From: Rhodococcoides fascians A44A
Lineage (GTDB): Bacteria > Actinomycetota > Actinomycetes > Mycobacteriales > Mycobacteriaceae
Assembly (NCBI RefSeq): GCF_000760735.1
Contig: NZ_JMEX01000004.1
Span: 124,001-188,000 of the forward strand
Length of the DNA: 64,000 nt
Reading direction: 5' to 3'
Shown: in pieces, positions 40,146-48,454 of the stretch
Layout: every line of letters begins with the position of its first letter
How positions within the stretch are numbered: position 1 is the first letter of the stretch
Program-made: the position numbers and the translations under genes
The notes under the pieces: model-generated
Database searches by the model: none
Told to the model about the DNA's origin: nothing
What the model saw: only the letters and a program-made list of their open reading frames with translations

Positions 40146-41293
40146 CCGATTTCCGCGACGCGGTCAGGCGGGCGACGGCGGCCGGTGCGGCTCTCGCTGG
40201 TGTCGGTGCGGCGACGACGCTCGTCAATGCGCTGTCGATGAGGTCGCTGCGGCGGCCCACATCCGATGTTCCCGGCTCGGTCGCCGTCTGCATACCGGCA
40301 AGGAACGAGGTCGATCTGGTCTCGGCGGTCGTCACCGATCTACGGCAGCAGGTTCACTGCCCCACCCTCGAGGTGTTCGTTCTCGACGACGGGTCGACCG
40401 ACGGCACGTTCGGCGCTGCCGTCGCCGCGGCTGATTCCGATCCACGGTTCGAAGTACGCCGCTCGACGACGGAACCGCCACCGGGATGGACGGGCAAAGC
40501 GGCTGCCTGCCGCACGCTGGCGGCGCGAGCTCTGGCGGGCGAGCCCGACTGGATAGCGTTCGTCGACGCCGACGTGCGCCTGTCGGCCGGGGCGATAGCT
40601 GCGGCCGTGACGGAGCTCCGACGCGGGCGTAGCGCCCTCGTCAGTCCGTGGCCACGGCAACGGGCGGACAGCGTCGCCGAGCGTCTCGTGCAACCACTCC
40701 TGAGTTTCTCCTGGTTGTCGACGCTGCCGGTACGGGTCGCCAACACCTCGACCAGGCCGTCGACCGTCGTTGCGTGCGGTCAGTTCCTGATGTTCGACGC
40801 CGCCGCGTATCGAGATGTCGGGGGACACGAGTCGGTCGCGAGCAGCGCCACGGAGGATCTGGACATCGCCCGGGCGCTACGCAGGGCCGGGCACCGTACG
40901 GCCGTGGTGTTGGGTGGTGAGCTGGCCCGGTGCCGGATGTACGACGGTTGGTCCGATCTCCGCGCGGGATACAGCCGCTGGCTGTGGAGTGCGTTCGGCG
41001 GTCCGGTCGGTTCGACCGCGGTTCTCGGCGCGGCTGCGCTCGCCTACGTGCTTCCGCCCGTCGCTGCAGTGTTCGGCTCGGGCCGTACTCGTCGGTGGGG
41101 GCTCGTGGGGTACGGCGCGGCGGTGGCAGCACGTGTCGTGGCCGCCCGAGCCGAGTCGGGGGTCGTCGGTCCAGGAGCTGTTGCTGCAGCGTCGGTTCAC
41201 CCGGTGTCCGTGCTGCTGTACGGCGCACTGACGGTCGACTCGTTTCTCAGATCGAGGACCGGCTCGATCACCTGGAAGGGTCGTCCGCTCTGA
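40142..41293 (+). CDS. Family 2 glycosyltransferase, probably for the carotenoid glycoside
   Basis: This membrane-associated GT2 enzyme has 383 residues. The N-terminal helix (about residues 10-30) precedes the nucleotide-sugar fold with VAVCIPARNEVD, LDDGSTDGTF, the DxD motif in FVDADVRLS, and the acid/base region SATEDLDIARALRRAGH. YSRWLW stands where QxxRW is usual. Two or three C-terminal transmembrane segments follow. The GTG at 40142 overlaps the lppM stop. Its closeness to cruF makes a CruG/CruC-like carotenoid glycosyltransferase likely, but the sugar and acceptor are inferred from context only. Confidence 0.78.
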   Translation: MTDFRDAVRRATAAGAALAGVGAATTLVNALSMRSLRRPTSDVPGSVAVCIPARNEVDLVSAVVTDLRQQVHCPTLEVFVLDDGSTDGTFGAAVAAADSDPRFEVRRSTTEPPPGWTGKAAACRTLAARALAGEPDWIAFVDADVRLSAGAIAAAVTELRRGRSALVSPWPRQRADSVAERLVQPLLSFSWLSTLPVRVANTSTRPSTVVACGQFLMFDAAAYRDVGGHESVASSATEDLDIARALRRAGHRTAVVLGGELARCRMYDGWSDLRAGYSRWLWSAFGGPVGSTAVLGAAALAYVLPPVAAVFGSGRTRRWGLVGYGAAVAARVVAARAESGVVGPGAVAAASVHPVSVLLYGALTVDSFLRSRTGSITWKGRPL

Positions 41294-41332
41294 CGAGTTC
41301 TCCGGGCACGTGCTACCGACAACCGTTGGGTC

Positions 41333-42301
41333 CTAGACCCTGGCGGCGCACAATCCGAGGTTGGTGAGCACTTCGCGCGTCGCCTTCGCGAAGTTCAGGG
41401 TGATGAAGTGCAACGCCGGTGCGCCTTCGGCGATCAGCCGCTCACCGATCTGCGTCGCGAGTTCGATACCCACTTCGCGCACCGCTGCCCTGTCCTCTTC
41501 TCGGCCGGTCCCGGCTGCGGCGGTGAAGCGGTCGTCCAACGCTTTCGGCAGCGCAGACCCGGACAGCGCCAGGGCCCGTCGCACCGTGCGAAGCGACGTG
41601 ATCGGCATGATCTCCGGGACGATGGGCTTTGCCCCCTGCTCGGGGTCGAACGCGGCCACCCGATCTCGCAGACGGAGGTAGTCGTCGACGTCGAAGAACA
41701 TCTGGGTGATGGAGTACTCGGCTCCTGCACGGAGCTTGTTCACCAGAACCTGGGTGTCCTGTTCCAGATTCAGCGCACGGTAGTGGCCTTCGGGGAACGA
41801 CGCGACACCGACGTGGAAGTCGCCCAACTCCCGCACGAGCGTGACCAGCTCGTCTGCGTATTCGACACCGTCCGGATGCTTTTCCCAGTCGCCGAGCGGA
41901 TCACCGGGAGGGTCACCACGAAGGACCAGGATGTTGGAGATTCCGCGGTCCGCATAGGAACCGACCATGGATCGCAGCTCGTCCACACTGTGCGAGACGG
42001 CGGTCAGGTGCGCCACGGGCAGCAGCGTCGTTTCCTCGGCTATCTGGCCGGTGACACGCACCGTCCGATCCCTGGTGGACCCACCCGCCCCGTAGGTCAT
42101 GGACACGAACGCAGGCTGCAGCTGCTCGAATTCCCGCACCGCGCGCCACAAACGCGCTTCACCGGCCTCGTCGCGAGGAGGTGAGAACTCGACGGAGAAC
42201 GGAATCCGTGCCGCGCCGTCACTGCGCAGCCGGTCCACTATCGACGGCGTCCTCGTCACGAATCCGTCGCTCGACCGCCCCCTGACGGAATCAAATGTCA
42301 C
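41333..42301 (-). CDS. metF: Methylenetetrahydrofolate reductase
   Basis: MetF reduces 5,10-methylene-THF to 5-methyl-THF for methionine synthesis, using FAD. It has 322 residues. Motifs include FSVEFSPPRDEAGE, FVSMTYGAGGSTRDRT, the FAD/folate segment LRGDPPGDP, and ITQMFFDVDDYLRLRDR. The mycobacterial counterpart is Rv2172c. The GTG start lies seven bases after a TATGAT hexamer, the leaderless arrangement. It is convergent with the glycosyltransferase, 39 bases apart, and its stop lies in a small GGGTC-CTA-GACCC hairpin. It is divergent from the GGPP synthase gene. Confidence 0.94.
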   Translation of the reverse strand: MTFDSVRGRSSDGFVTRTPSIVDRLRSDGAARIPFSVEFSPPRDEAGEARLWRAVREFEQLQPAFVSMTYGAGGSTRDRTVRVTGQIAEETTLLPVAHLTAVSHSVDELRSMVGSYADRGISNILVLRGDPPGDPLGDWEKHPDGVEYADELVTLVRELGDFHVGVASFPEGHYRALNLEQDTQVLVNKLRAGAEYSITQMFFDVDDYLRLRDRVAAFDPEQGAKPIVPEIMPITSLRTVRRALALSGSALPKALDDRFTAAAGTGREEDRAAVREVGIELATQIGERLIAEGAPALHFITLNFAKATREVLTNLGLCAARV

Positions 42302-42307
42302 CGAGAC

Positions 42308-42313
42308 ATCATA
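42308..42313 (-). promoter_or_regulatory. Candidate -10 element for a leaderless metF mRNA
   Basis: TATGAT (minus strand) is a near-consensus -10 and is followed by six bases and the metF GTG at 42301. No Shine-Dalgarno sequence lies in between. This is the clearest case of this layout in the window. Confidence 0.6.
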
Positions 42314-42352
42314 GATTCTCGCCTGAGGTGGTGCGAGGGAAGGTCGCGGAGC

Positions 42353-43567
42353 GTGCGAATCGGACGCGGACCGCTACTGTTGAAACCGCAGCCTGCACGT
42401 TCGGATCGACTGGAGGATCTTCTGTCCGGGAAAACGACCACGCCCAGCACCGTCGACCTGACGACCGTCGACGCCTCCGTCGGCGCACCGGTCGACTCGG
42501 CCGGTGCCACCGCACCTCGCGAGTTGGTCGAGACCGCTCTCGCGGAGTTCTTCGAATCCCGTCGTGAACAGGTCGCCGCCGTGGGCGGTGGGTACGCCTC
42601 CGCCGTGCGCGACCTGACCGAATTCGTTCTCCGGGGCGGCAAGCGCGTCCGCCCGTCGTTCGCGTGGAGTGCCTGGCTCGGCGCAGGCGGGCAGCCGTCG
42701 GGCGATGCGGCTGCGGCGGTGATCAAAGCCTGCTCGTCGCTCGAGCTGGTTCAGGCCTGCGCACTGATCCACGACGACATCATCGACTCCTCCACGACGC
42801 GTCGCGGTTTCCCGACGGTGCACGTTGCTCTCGCCGATCGCCACCGGTCCGCCGGCTGGGCAGGCTCGTCGGCCAGGTTCGGTGAATCGGCCGCGATTCT
42901 GCTGGGAGATCTCGCCCTGTGCTGGGCGGACGACATGCTGCGCGAGTCCGGAATCGATGCGGACGCCTCCGCGCGCGTGTCGCCGGTGTGGTCGTCGATG
43001 CGACTCGAAGTGCTCGGTGGACAACTTCTGGACATCGAAGCCGAGGCCGGGTTGGACGAGTCCGTCGAGGCAGCGATGCGCGTCAACCGCTACAAGACCG
43101 CGGCGTACACCGTCGAACGTCCTCTGCACCTGGGCGCCGCCCTGGCCGATGCGTCACCCGAGCTGATTGCGGCGTTCCGTTCCTTCGGCACCGACATCGG
43201 ACTGGCGTTCCAACTCCGCGACGATCTGCTCGGCGTGTTCGGCGATCCGGCGATCACCGGGAAACCGTCGGGCGACGACATCCGCGAGGGTAAGAGGACC
43301 GTGCTGATGGCCGTTGCGTTGGCCGATGCGGATGGGCCGTCCGCCGCGTTGATCCGCGAGTCGCTCGGCGATCACGAACTGTCCGAGGAGCGTATCGGCG
43401 ACGTCCGAACGGCGTTGACCGAGCTGGGTGCCGTCGACGATGTCGAACGCAGGATCTCGGATCTCACCGAACGAGCATTCGTGGCGCTCGACAACAGCGA
43501 GTGCGAGCCAGGTGCGGCCGAACAACTGCGGCGCATGGGCACAGCAGCAACACAGCGCAAGTACTGA
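42353..43567 (+). CDS. crtE: Geranylgeranyl diphosphate synthase (CrtE/IdsA type)
   Basis: This trans-prenyltransferase makes the C20 precursor for phytoene. The first Asp-rich motif is in ALIHDDIIDSS and the second in LRDDLLGVFGD. GGKRVRPSF is the diphosphate-binding segment. From the GTG at 42353 it has 404 residues, longer than usual because of a weakly conserved N-terminus. A strong Shine-Dalgarno GGAGGA at 42412-42417 lies four bases before an in-frame CTG at 42422; starting there gives 381 residues, so the true start is open. Position equals mycobacterial idsA2 (Rv2173). It is followed by crtI, 34 bases downstream. Confidence 0.92.
   Translation: MRIGRGPLLLKPQPARSDRLEDLLSGKTTTPSTVDLTTVDASVGAPVDSAGATAPRELVETALAEFFESRREQVAAVGGGYASAVRDLTEFVLRGGKRVRPSFAWSAWLGAGGQPSGDAAAAVIKACSSLELVQACALIHDDIIDSSTTRRGFPTVHVALADRHRSAGWAGSSARFGESAAILLGDLALCWADDMLRESGIDADASARVSPVWSSMRLEVLGGQLLDIEAEAGLDESVEAAMRVNRYKTAAYTVERPLHLGAALADASPELIAAFRSFGTDIGLAFQLRDDLLGVFGDPAITGKPSGDDIREGKRTVLMAVALADADGPSAALIRESLGDHELSEERIGDVRTALTELGAVDDVERRISDLTERAFVALDNSECEPGAAEQLRRMGTAATQRKY
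42412..42417 (+). promoter_or_regulatory. Strong Shine-Dalgarno inside the annotated crtE frame, before a CTG codon
   Basis: GGAGGA is followed by TCTT and the in-frame CTG at 42422. A TACTGT hexamer at 42375-42380 could be a -10 whose transcript would start after the GTG at 42353. Together these suggest the CTG as an alternative start. Proof is lacking. Confidence 0.35.
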
Positions 43568-43601
43568 CGTACACGCTCCGAACACCTGACGAAAGGCTCA
43601 C

Positions 43602-45167
43602 GTGCGCGCCATCAATGGACCCACGAACTCGGTGGTCGTCGTAGGAGCCGGATTGGCCGGTCTCTCGGCAGCACTGCGTCTCCTCGGTGCGGGACGGTCG
43701 GTGACGGTGCTCGAACGCGAGCAGTCCGTCGGCGGCCGGGTCGGCATCTATCCCGTACAGGACGAGGACGGATCGCACCTGTACGACATCGACAACGGGG
43801 CCAGTGTGCTCACGATGCCCGACCTGATCGAATCCGCCCTCGCCGCCGTGGGTGAGACGTTCCAGTCCGTCACCCCGGCGATCGAACTCGAATCGTTGGC
43901 GCCGAGCTATCACACGCGCTACGCCGACGGCACGTCCATCGACGTCTTCGCGGACCCGGAGGTGATGGCCGCGGAGGTGGAGAAGAAGTGCGGCGCTGCC
44001 GAGGCCGAGGGGTATCGATCGCTGCGCCGCTGGCTCGCTGCGATCTTCGACTCGGAGTTCGATCGGTACATCGACTCCAACTTCGACTCGCCTCTCGATC
44101 TCGTGTCGACTCCGGCGGCCTTGCGCGACACCCTCACCCTTGCCCGTCTGGGCGGGTTCGGCAAGCTCGGACCCAAGGTGGATCGCTTCCTGAAGGACGA
44201 TCGCTTGCGTCGAGTGTTCACTTTCCAAGCCCTGTACGCGGGGATGGCGCCTGCGCGGGCACTCGCGGTCTACGGCGCGATCGCTCACATGGACACTTCG
44301 CTCGGGGTGTACTTCCCCGTGGGCGGAATGGCGACGATCGCGGCGGGAATGGCCGATGCAGTCCGCAAGCACGGCGGTTCCGTCGTCACCGGCACCGAGG
44401 TCGCGGACATCGTGGTCACCGACGGCCGGGCGACGTCGGTGGTCACGTCCGACGGCACCGAGTTTCCGTGTGACGCACTTGTCCTGACGCCGGATCTCCC
44501 CGTCGTCGACGCGCTGTTGGACCGAGCGGACGTCACTTCCGCGGGCCGACGCCGTGGCTACGGCCGGGTGTCGCCGTCGGCGGTGGTCTTCCACGGCACC
44601 GTGCCCACGTCCGTGACCGCGACGTGGCCGAGCGAGTCGCACCACACCATCGACTTCGGGGCGGACTGGGCGGCAACTTTCCGCCGTATCACCGCTCGTT
44701 CCGGGCGTGGCTCCCTCATGAGCGATCCGTCGCTACTGATCACGCGTCCCTCGGTGTCCGATCGGTCGTTGCTGGTTCAGCGGGGTGGAACGGCGTGTGA
44801 GCCGGTGTCCGTGCTCGCCCCGTGTCCCAATCTGGACAGCGCACCACTGGACTGGGCGCGGCTGCGCGACCCTTACGTCCAGGAGCTGGGGATCGAGCTG
44901 GAGCGCCGCGGGTACCACGGGATACGGTCGATGACGATCGATCACATCGACACGCCGCAGACGTGGGCCGATCGCGGGATGGTGGAAGGATCGCCGTTCT
45001 CCTCGGCTCATGTCTTCCGTCAGACCGGCCCGTTCCGACGTCGGAATCTCGTGGCCGGGCTCTCGAACGTCGTGTTGGCGGGTTCGGCGACCACGCCGGG
45101 TGTCGGCGTGCCGACGGTACTGGTGTCCGGCAAACTGGCCGCCGAGAGAATCGTCGGCGCACCGTGA
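43602..45167 (+). CDS. crtI: Phytoene desaturase
   Basis: CrtI is the FAD-dependent desaturase that turns phytoene into lycopene or a less desaturated product. It has 521 residues. The Rossmann motif is VVVVGAGLAGLSAALRLLGAGRSVTVLERE at the N-terminus, followed by VGGRVG. YFPVGGMATIAAGMADAV and the C-terminal VLAGSATTPGVGVPTVLVSGKLAAERIV are family segments. The GTG at 43602 has AAAGG about six bases upstream. It lies between crtE and mptA on the same strand, completing crtE-crtI-(mptA)-crtB. Confidence 0.93.
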   Translation: MRAINGPTNSVVVVGAGLAGLSAALRLLGAGRSVTVLEREQSVGGRVGIYPVQDEDGSHLYDIDNGASVLTMPDLIESALAAVGETFQSVTPAIELESLAPSYHTRYADGTSIDVFADPEVMAAEVEKKCGAAEAEGYRSLRRWLAAIFDSEFDRYIDSNFDSPLDLVSTPAALRDTLTLARLGGFGKLGPKVDRFLKDDRLRRVFTFQALYAGMAPARALAVYGAIAHMDTSLGVYFPVGGMATIAAGMADAVRKHGGSVVTGTEVADIVVTDGRATSVVTSDGTEFPCDALVLTPDLPVVDALLDRADVTSAGRRRGYGRVSPSAVVFHGTVPTSVTATWPSESHHTIDFGADWAATFRRITARSGRGSLMSDPSLLITRPSVSDRSLLVQRGGTACEPVSVLAPCPNLDSAPLDWARLRDPYVQELGIELERRGYHGIRSMTIDHIDTPQTWADRGMVEGSPFSSAHVFRQTGPFRRRNLVAGLSNVVLAGSATTPGVGVPTVLVSGKLAAERIVGAP

Positions 45168-45214
45168 CATCCGCCCGAGTCGCGGGATGGTTCGGATCGT
45201 GCGAAATCACCAAC

Positions 45215-45220
45215 TAAACT
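45215..45220 (+). promoter_or_regulatory. Candidate -10 element upstream of mptA
   Basis: TAAACT lies in the 143-base crtI-mptA gap, about 90 bases before the mptA start. It may give mptA and crtB a promoter separate from crtE-crtI. No convincing -35 is seen. Confidence 0.35.
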
Positions 45221-45310
45221 GACTGCGGCCATCGGCGCGGTGCTTCGTGTTCACCGTCCGGACCACACGCACTTCAAGTCCGCGACACCGAGAGGAGGAT
45301 GACAGCAACG

Positions 45311-46957
45311 ATGTCCCCGGTTCAGGGTTCGGCCCCATCCGAGAAACCCGGCGACAGCACCGTTTCGAGCACTGCTTCCTCCTCGGGTGCGGCGGGTGAT
45401 TCCCGGGTTCGACACCTCGCTTCGTTTCTTCGTAGTCCGGAAGGCCACGCTGCCGTCCTCGGCGTCGTGGGCGCGGCGCTCATCACGTTCGGTGGCTTCG
45501 GCGCAGGCAGTGTCCGGCGCCGCGATCCGTTGCTCGAAGCCATGCACCTGTCGTGGCTACGGTTCGGCCACGGTCTGATTCTCTCCAGCATCCTCGTGTG
45601 GGTCGGTGTCCTTCTGATGATCGTCGCCTGGGTCCGGCTGGGCCGCGCGACGCTCGGTGGCCGCACCTCGCTGCGAGAGTTGCGTTGGGTAGTCCCGGCG
45701 TGGACGGCGCCGTTGTTGCTGGCCGTCCCGATGTTCAGCCGGGATGCATACTCGTACTTGGCGCAGGGGGCGTTGCTACGCGACGGCTTCGACCCGTACG
45801 CCGTCGGTCCGGTGGCCAATCCCGGAATGCTGTTGGACAACGTGAGCAATGTCTGGACCACGACGACGGCACCGTACGGGCCGCTGTTCCTCCTGCTGGG
45901 TCAAGCCATCACGAGTATCACCGGCGACAACGTCGTGGCGGGGACGATGCTGCTGCGGATCACGATGCTGCCGGGCCTCGTGTTGATGATGTGGGCCGTC
46001 CCACGTCTGGCGTCGCACCTCGGCGGCAAGCCCGCTATCGCGCTGTGGCTCGCCGTCCTCAACCCACTCGTACTCATCCATCTGATCGGCGGCGTTCACA
46101 ACGAGCTCCTGATGGTCGGTCTGATGACCGCTGGAATCGTCCTGGTTCTCGAACGCAAGCACGTTGCGGGCGTCGCGCTGGTCGCGGTGGCGGTCGCGAT
46201 CAAGGCAACGGCCGGGCTGGCGTTGCCGTTCATGGTGTGGATCTGGATGATTCACGAACGGGAGAAAGCCGTCGCGGAGAATCGTGCACCGTCCTCCCCC
46301 ATCGTGTCGTTCGCCAAGACAGCGGGAACCGGCGCAGGAGTGTTCGCCGCGGTGTTCGCGATCGCGTCCGTCGTGGCCGGTGTCGGAATCGGGTGGCTGA
46401 CGGCGTTGTCCGGCTCGGCCAAGATCATCAACTGGCTATCCCTGCCCACGATCCTCGCGCACCTCGTCACCGTCAGCACGTCGTGGTTCCTGGATCTCCG
46501 TCTCGGCCCTGTACTCGAAGTGACACGGATGCTGTGTGCGCTCGCGTTGGCGGTCATCATCGTCGGTACCTGGTGGTTGTTCCGCAGAACCGAACGGGAC
46601 GCGGTGAAGGGCATCGTCATCGCGCTCGTCGCTATCGTCGTTCTCTCCCCCGCCGCTCTGCCGTGGTACTACTCGTGGCCGCTGGCGCTCGCGGCCGGTT
46701 TCGCGTTGTCGACCAGGACGTTGATGGTTCTCGTGGGGCTGTCCACCTGGTTGATGCTCGTGTTCCGGCCCGACGGATCGATCGGGCTGTACACGGTTGC
46801 GCATGTCGCGCTCGCAACGTTCGCGGCCGTGGTCGCTGCGGTGTCGTTGACTCGGGTGGATCCGCTCCGCCTACGCGGACACCCCGAGAAGAGAAGTCCG
46901 AGGAAGACGTCCGAGCTCGACACGACGGACCGCACGAGTACGGCCGACCATGGGTGA
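45311..46957 (+). CDS. mptA: Alpha-(1->6)-mannopyranosyltransferase MptA
   Basis: MptA is a polyprenol-phosphomannose-dependent GT-C enzyme that extends the alpha-1,6-mannan core of lipomannan on the outer face of the membrane. It has 548 residues and about 12-13 transmembrane helices. The first periplasmic loop holds the catalytic region MFSRDAYSYLAQGALLRDGFDPY, typical of MptA/MptB. The start is ambiguous: AGGAGG is 12 bases before the ATG at 45311 but touches an in-frame ATG at 45299. The counterpart is Rv2174. Its end overlaps the crtB start by eight bases, coupling a cell-envelope gene to carotenoid synthesis. Confidence 0.9.
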   Translation: MSPVQGSAPSEKPGDSTVSSTASSSGAAGDSRVRHLASFLRSPEGHAAVLGVVGAALITFGGFGAGSVRRRDPLLEAMHLSWLRFGHGLILSSILVWVGVLLMIVAWVRLGRATLGGRTSLRELRWVVPAWTAPLLLAVPMFSRDAYSYLAQGALLRDGFDPYAVGPVANPGMLLDNVSNVWTTTTAPYGPLFLLLGQAITSITGDNVVAGTMLLRITMLPGLVLMMWAVPRLASHLGGKPAIALWLAVLNPLVLIHLIGGVHNELLMVGLMTAGIVLVLERKHVAGVALVAVAVAIKATAGLALPFMVWIWMIHEREKAVAENRAPSSPIVSFAKTAGTGAGVFAAVFAIASVVAGVGIGWLTALSGSAKIINWLSLPTILAHLVTVSTSWFLDLRLGPVLEVTRMLCALALAVIIVGTWWLFRRTERDAVKGIVIALVAIVVLSPAALPWYYSWPLALAAGFALSTRTLMVLVGLSTWLMLVFRPDGSIGLYTVAHVALATFAAVVAAVSLTRVDPLRLRGHPEKRSPRKTSELDTTDRTSTADHG

Positions 46958-47945
46958 ACTCGACGCGATCGACCCAGCGCTGCACGACGCATACCGCCTG
47001 TGCCGGGATCTCAATGCCCGCCACGGTAAGACGTACTTCCTCGCGACGAGGCTTCTTCCGGTCGAGAAGCGCGCTGCCGTGCATGCTCTCTACGGGTTCG
47101 CGCGCATGGTGGACGACATCATCGACGTCGACGTCGACGGGTCTCTGACCGAAACGGACACGGCTGCAACGTCTCTGGCGCCCGCGGACGAACGTGCGGC
47201 CGCCTCCGTCGACGAGCTCGAACTGCGAGTGACGGCGGCTCTGAACGGCGAGCAACTCGGCACCGGTCCGTCGGACATGGTCCTTCGCGCCTTCGTGGAC
47301 ACCGTGAACCGGTACCACATCGATCACGAGTACTTCCGTGCGTTCTTCCATTCGATGCGCATGGACATCCCGGGCACCGAGTTCTTCAAGGCCCGCTACC
47401 GGACCATGCCCGAACTTCGTGAATACATGTACGGGTCCGCGGCCGTCATCGGCCTCGAGATGCTGCCCATTCTGGGCACCGCCGTCGACGGTGCGGAGGA
47501 GCCTGCCGCTGCCCTCGGCGAAGCCTTCCAGCTGACCAACTTCATTCGGGACATGGGCGAGGACCTCGACCGAGACCGGATCTACCTGCCCACCGACGAG
47601 CTAGCGGCGTTCGGCGTGGACGAGGATCTTCTTCGGTACTGCCGTCGGGAGAAACGAACCGATCCGCGGGTGGACCGCGCGCTTGCCCACTTGATCGTGC
47701 ACACCCGTGCGATCTACCGGGTCGCGGATCCAGGGATCGATTTTCTCGATCCTCGGGTGCGCCCAGGTATGCGGACCGCGTCGCTCCTCTACAGCGGAAT
47801 TCTGCGCGAGGTCGAGGAGAACGGCTACCGAGTGCTGTTCGAGCGCGCGCGGGTGTCGCGCGGACGGAGGCTGTCGGTGGCGGCGCCGAGGCTGCTCGCC
47901 ACCGGGTGGATCAACCTCAGAACGCCATCGCCTGCGCGCGCCTGA
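46950..47945 (+). CDS. crtB: Phytoene synthase
   Basis: CrtB condenses two GGPP molecules into phytoene. It has 331 residues. The first Asp-rich motif is in GFARMVDDIIDVD (near residue 52) and the second in LTNFIRDMGEDLDRDRIYLP. YMYGSAAVIGLEMLPI is the substrate-pocket helix. It starts at an ATG inside the last codons of mptA (eight-base overlap). Its 3' end runs into the convergent Rv2175c-like gene by 29 bases, so the two transcripts are antisense to each other there. Confidence 0.94.
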   Translation: MGELDAIDPALHDAYRLCRDLNARHGKTYFLATRLLPVEKRAAVHALYGFARMVDDIIDVDVDGSLTETDTAATSLAPADERAAASVDELELRVTAALNGEQLGTGPSDMVLRAFVDTVNRYHIDHEYFRAFFHSMRMDIPGTEFFKARYRTMPELREYMYGSAAVIGLEMLPILGTAVDGAEEPAAALGEAFQLTNFIRDMGEDLDRDRIYLPTDELAAFGVDEDLLRYCRREKRTDPRVDRALAHLIVHTRAIYRVADPGIDFLDPRVRPGMRTASLLYSGILREVEENGYRVLFERARVSRGRRLSVAAPRLLATGWINLRTPSPARA

Positions 47946-48288
47946 TCACCTCGCGCATGAGGTGACCGTGCATCGCGTCGATAGGCCGACCGGGGAGGCT
48001 GTCGTCGGCCTCGAACAGCCACTTCAGAATCTCCTCGTCCTCGAATCCGCCGTCGTGGAGAACGGCGAGCAGTCCGGGAAGTCCTTTGACGATCTCGCGG
48101 CGTTCGGCGTCGAGAAAGACCTCGGGTACGCCGGGGACGCGTTCACGCTTGACTGCCAGGAGCTGGCGGTCGCGAAGCATCTGCTCGACCCTCGACTTCG
48201 GAACCTCGAGGATTTTGCTCACGTCCGTCAGCTGTAGCAGCGATTCGGACGGATCGAGGACGTCGCCTGAGTAAGGGATTGTGCTCAC
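47917..48288 (-). CDS. Rv2175c-like DNA-binding protein, PknL partner
   Basis: This 123-residue protein belongs to the Rv2175c family. It carries a winged helix-turn-helix (LLQLTDVSKILEVPKSRVEQMLRDRQLLAVKR, about residues 17-48). A C-terminal helical domain contains EVFLDAERREIVKGLPGLLAVLHDGGFEDEEILKWLF. In M. tuberculosis Rv2175c is phosphorylated by PknL, which abolishes DNA binding; here pknL is the divergent neighbour, preserving the pair. The GTG start has TAACGT seven bases upstream, possibly a leaderless promoter. The target DNA is unknown; the shared 166-base gap is the obvious first candidate. Confidence 0.9.
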   Translation of the reverse strand: MSTIPYSGDVLDPSESLLQLTDVSKILEVPKSRVEQMLRDRQLLAVKRERVPGVPEVFLDAERREIVKGLPGLLAVLHDGGFEDEEILKWLFEADDSLPGRPIDAMHGHLMREVIRRAQAMAF

Positions 48289-48295
48289 TGCAGTA

Positions 48296-48301
48296 ACGTT
48301 A
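48296..48301 (-). promoter_or_regulatory. Candidate -10 element for the Rv2175c-like gene
   Basis: TAACGT on the minus strand lies seven bases before the GTG at 48288. It overlaps the palindrome GTTAAC. The gap to pknL is short, so the two divergent promoters probably influence one another. Confidence 0.4.
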
Positions 48302-48454
48302 ACTGCTTCGGTCTCGTATACGAAAAACGCCCGTACCGCGCACGAACGCGGGCCGAGACGACGTCGGTGCTCGGTGCGGCCGAGACGAAGTCGATACCAA
48401 CCCTGGCTACCATCACGTAGGCAGCGCCCACTTTTTCCACAGGAGGTAGACGAG

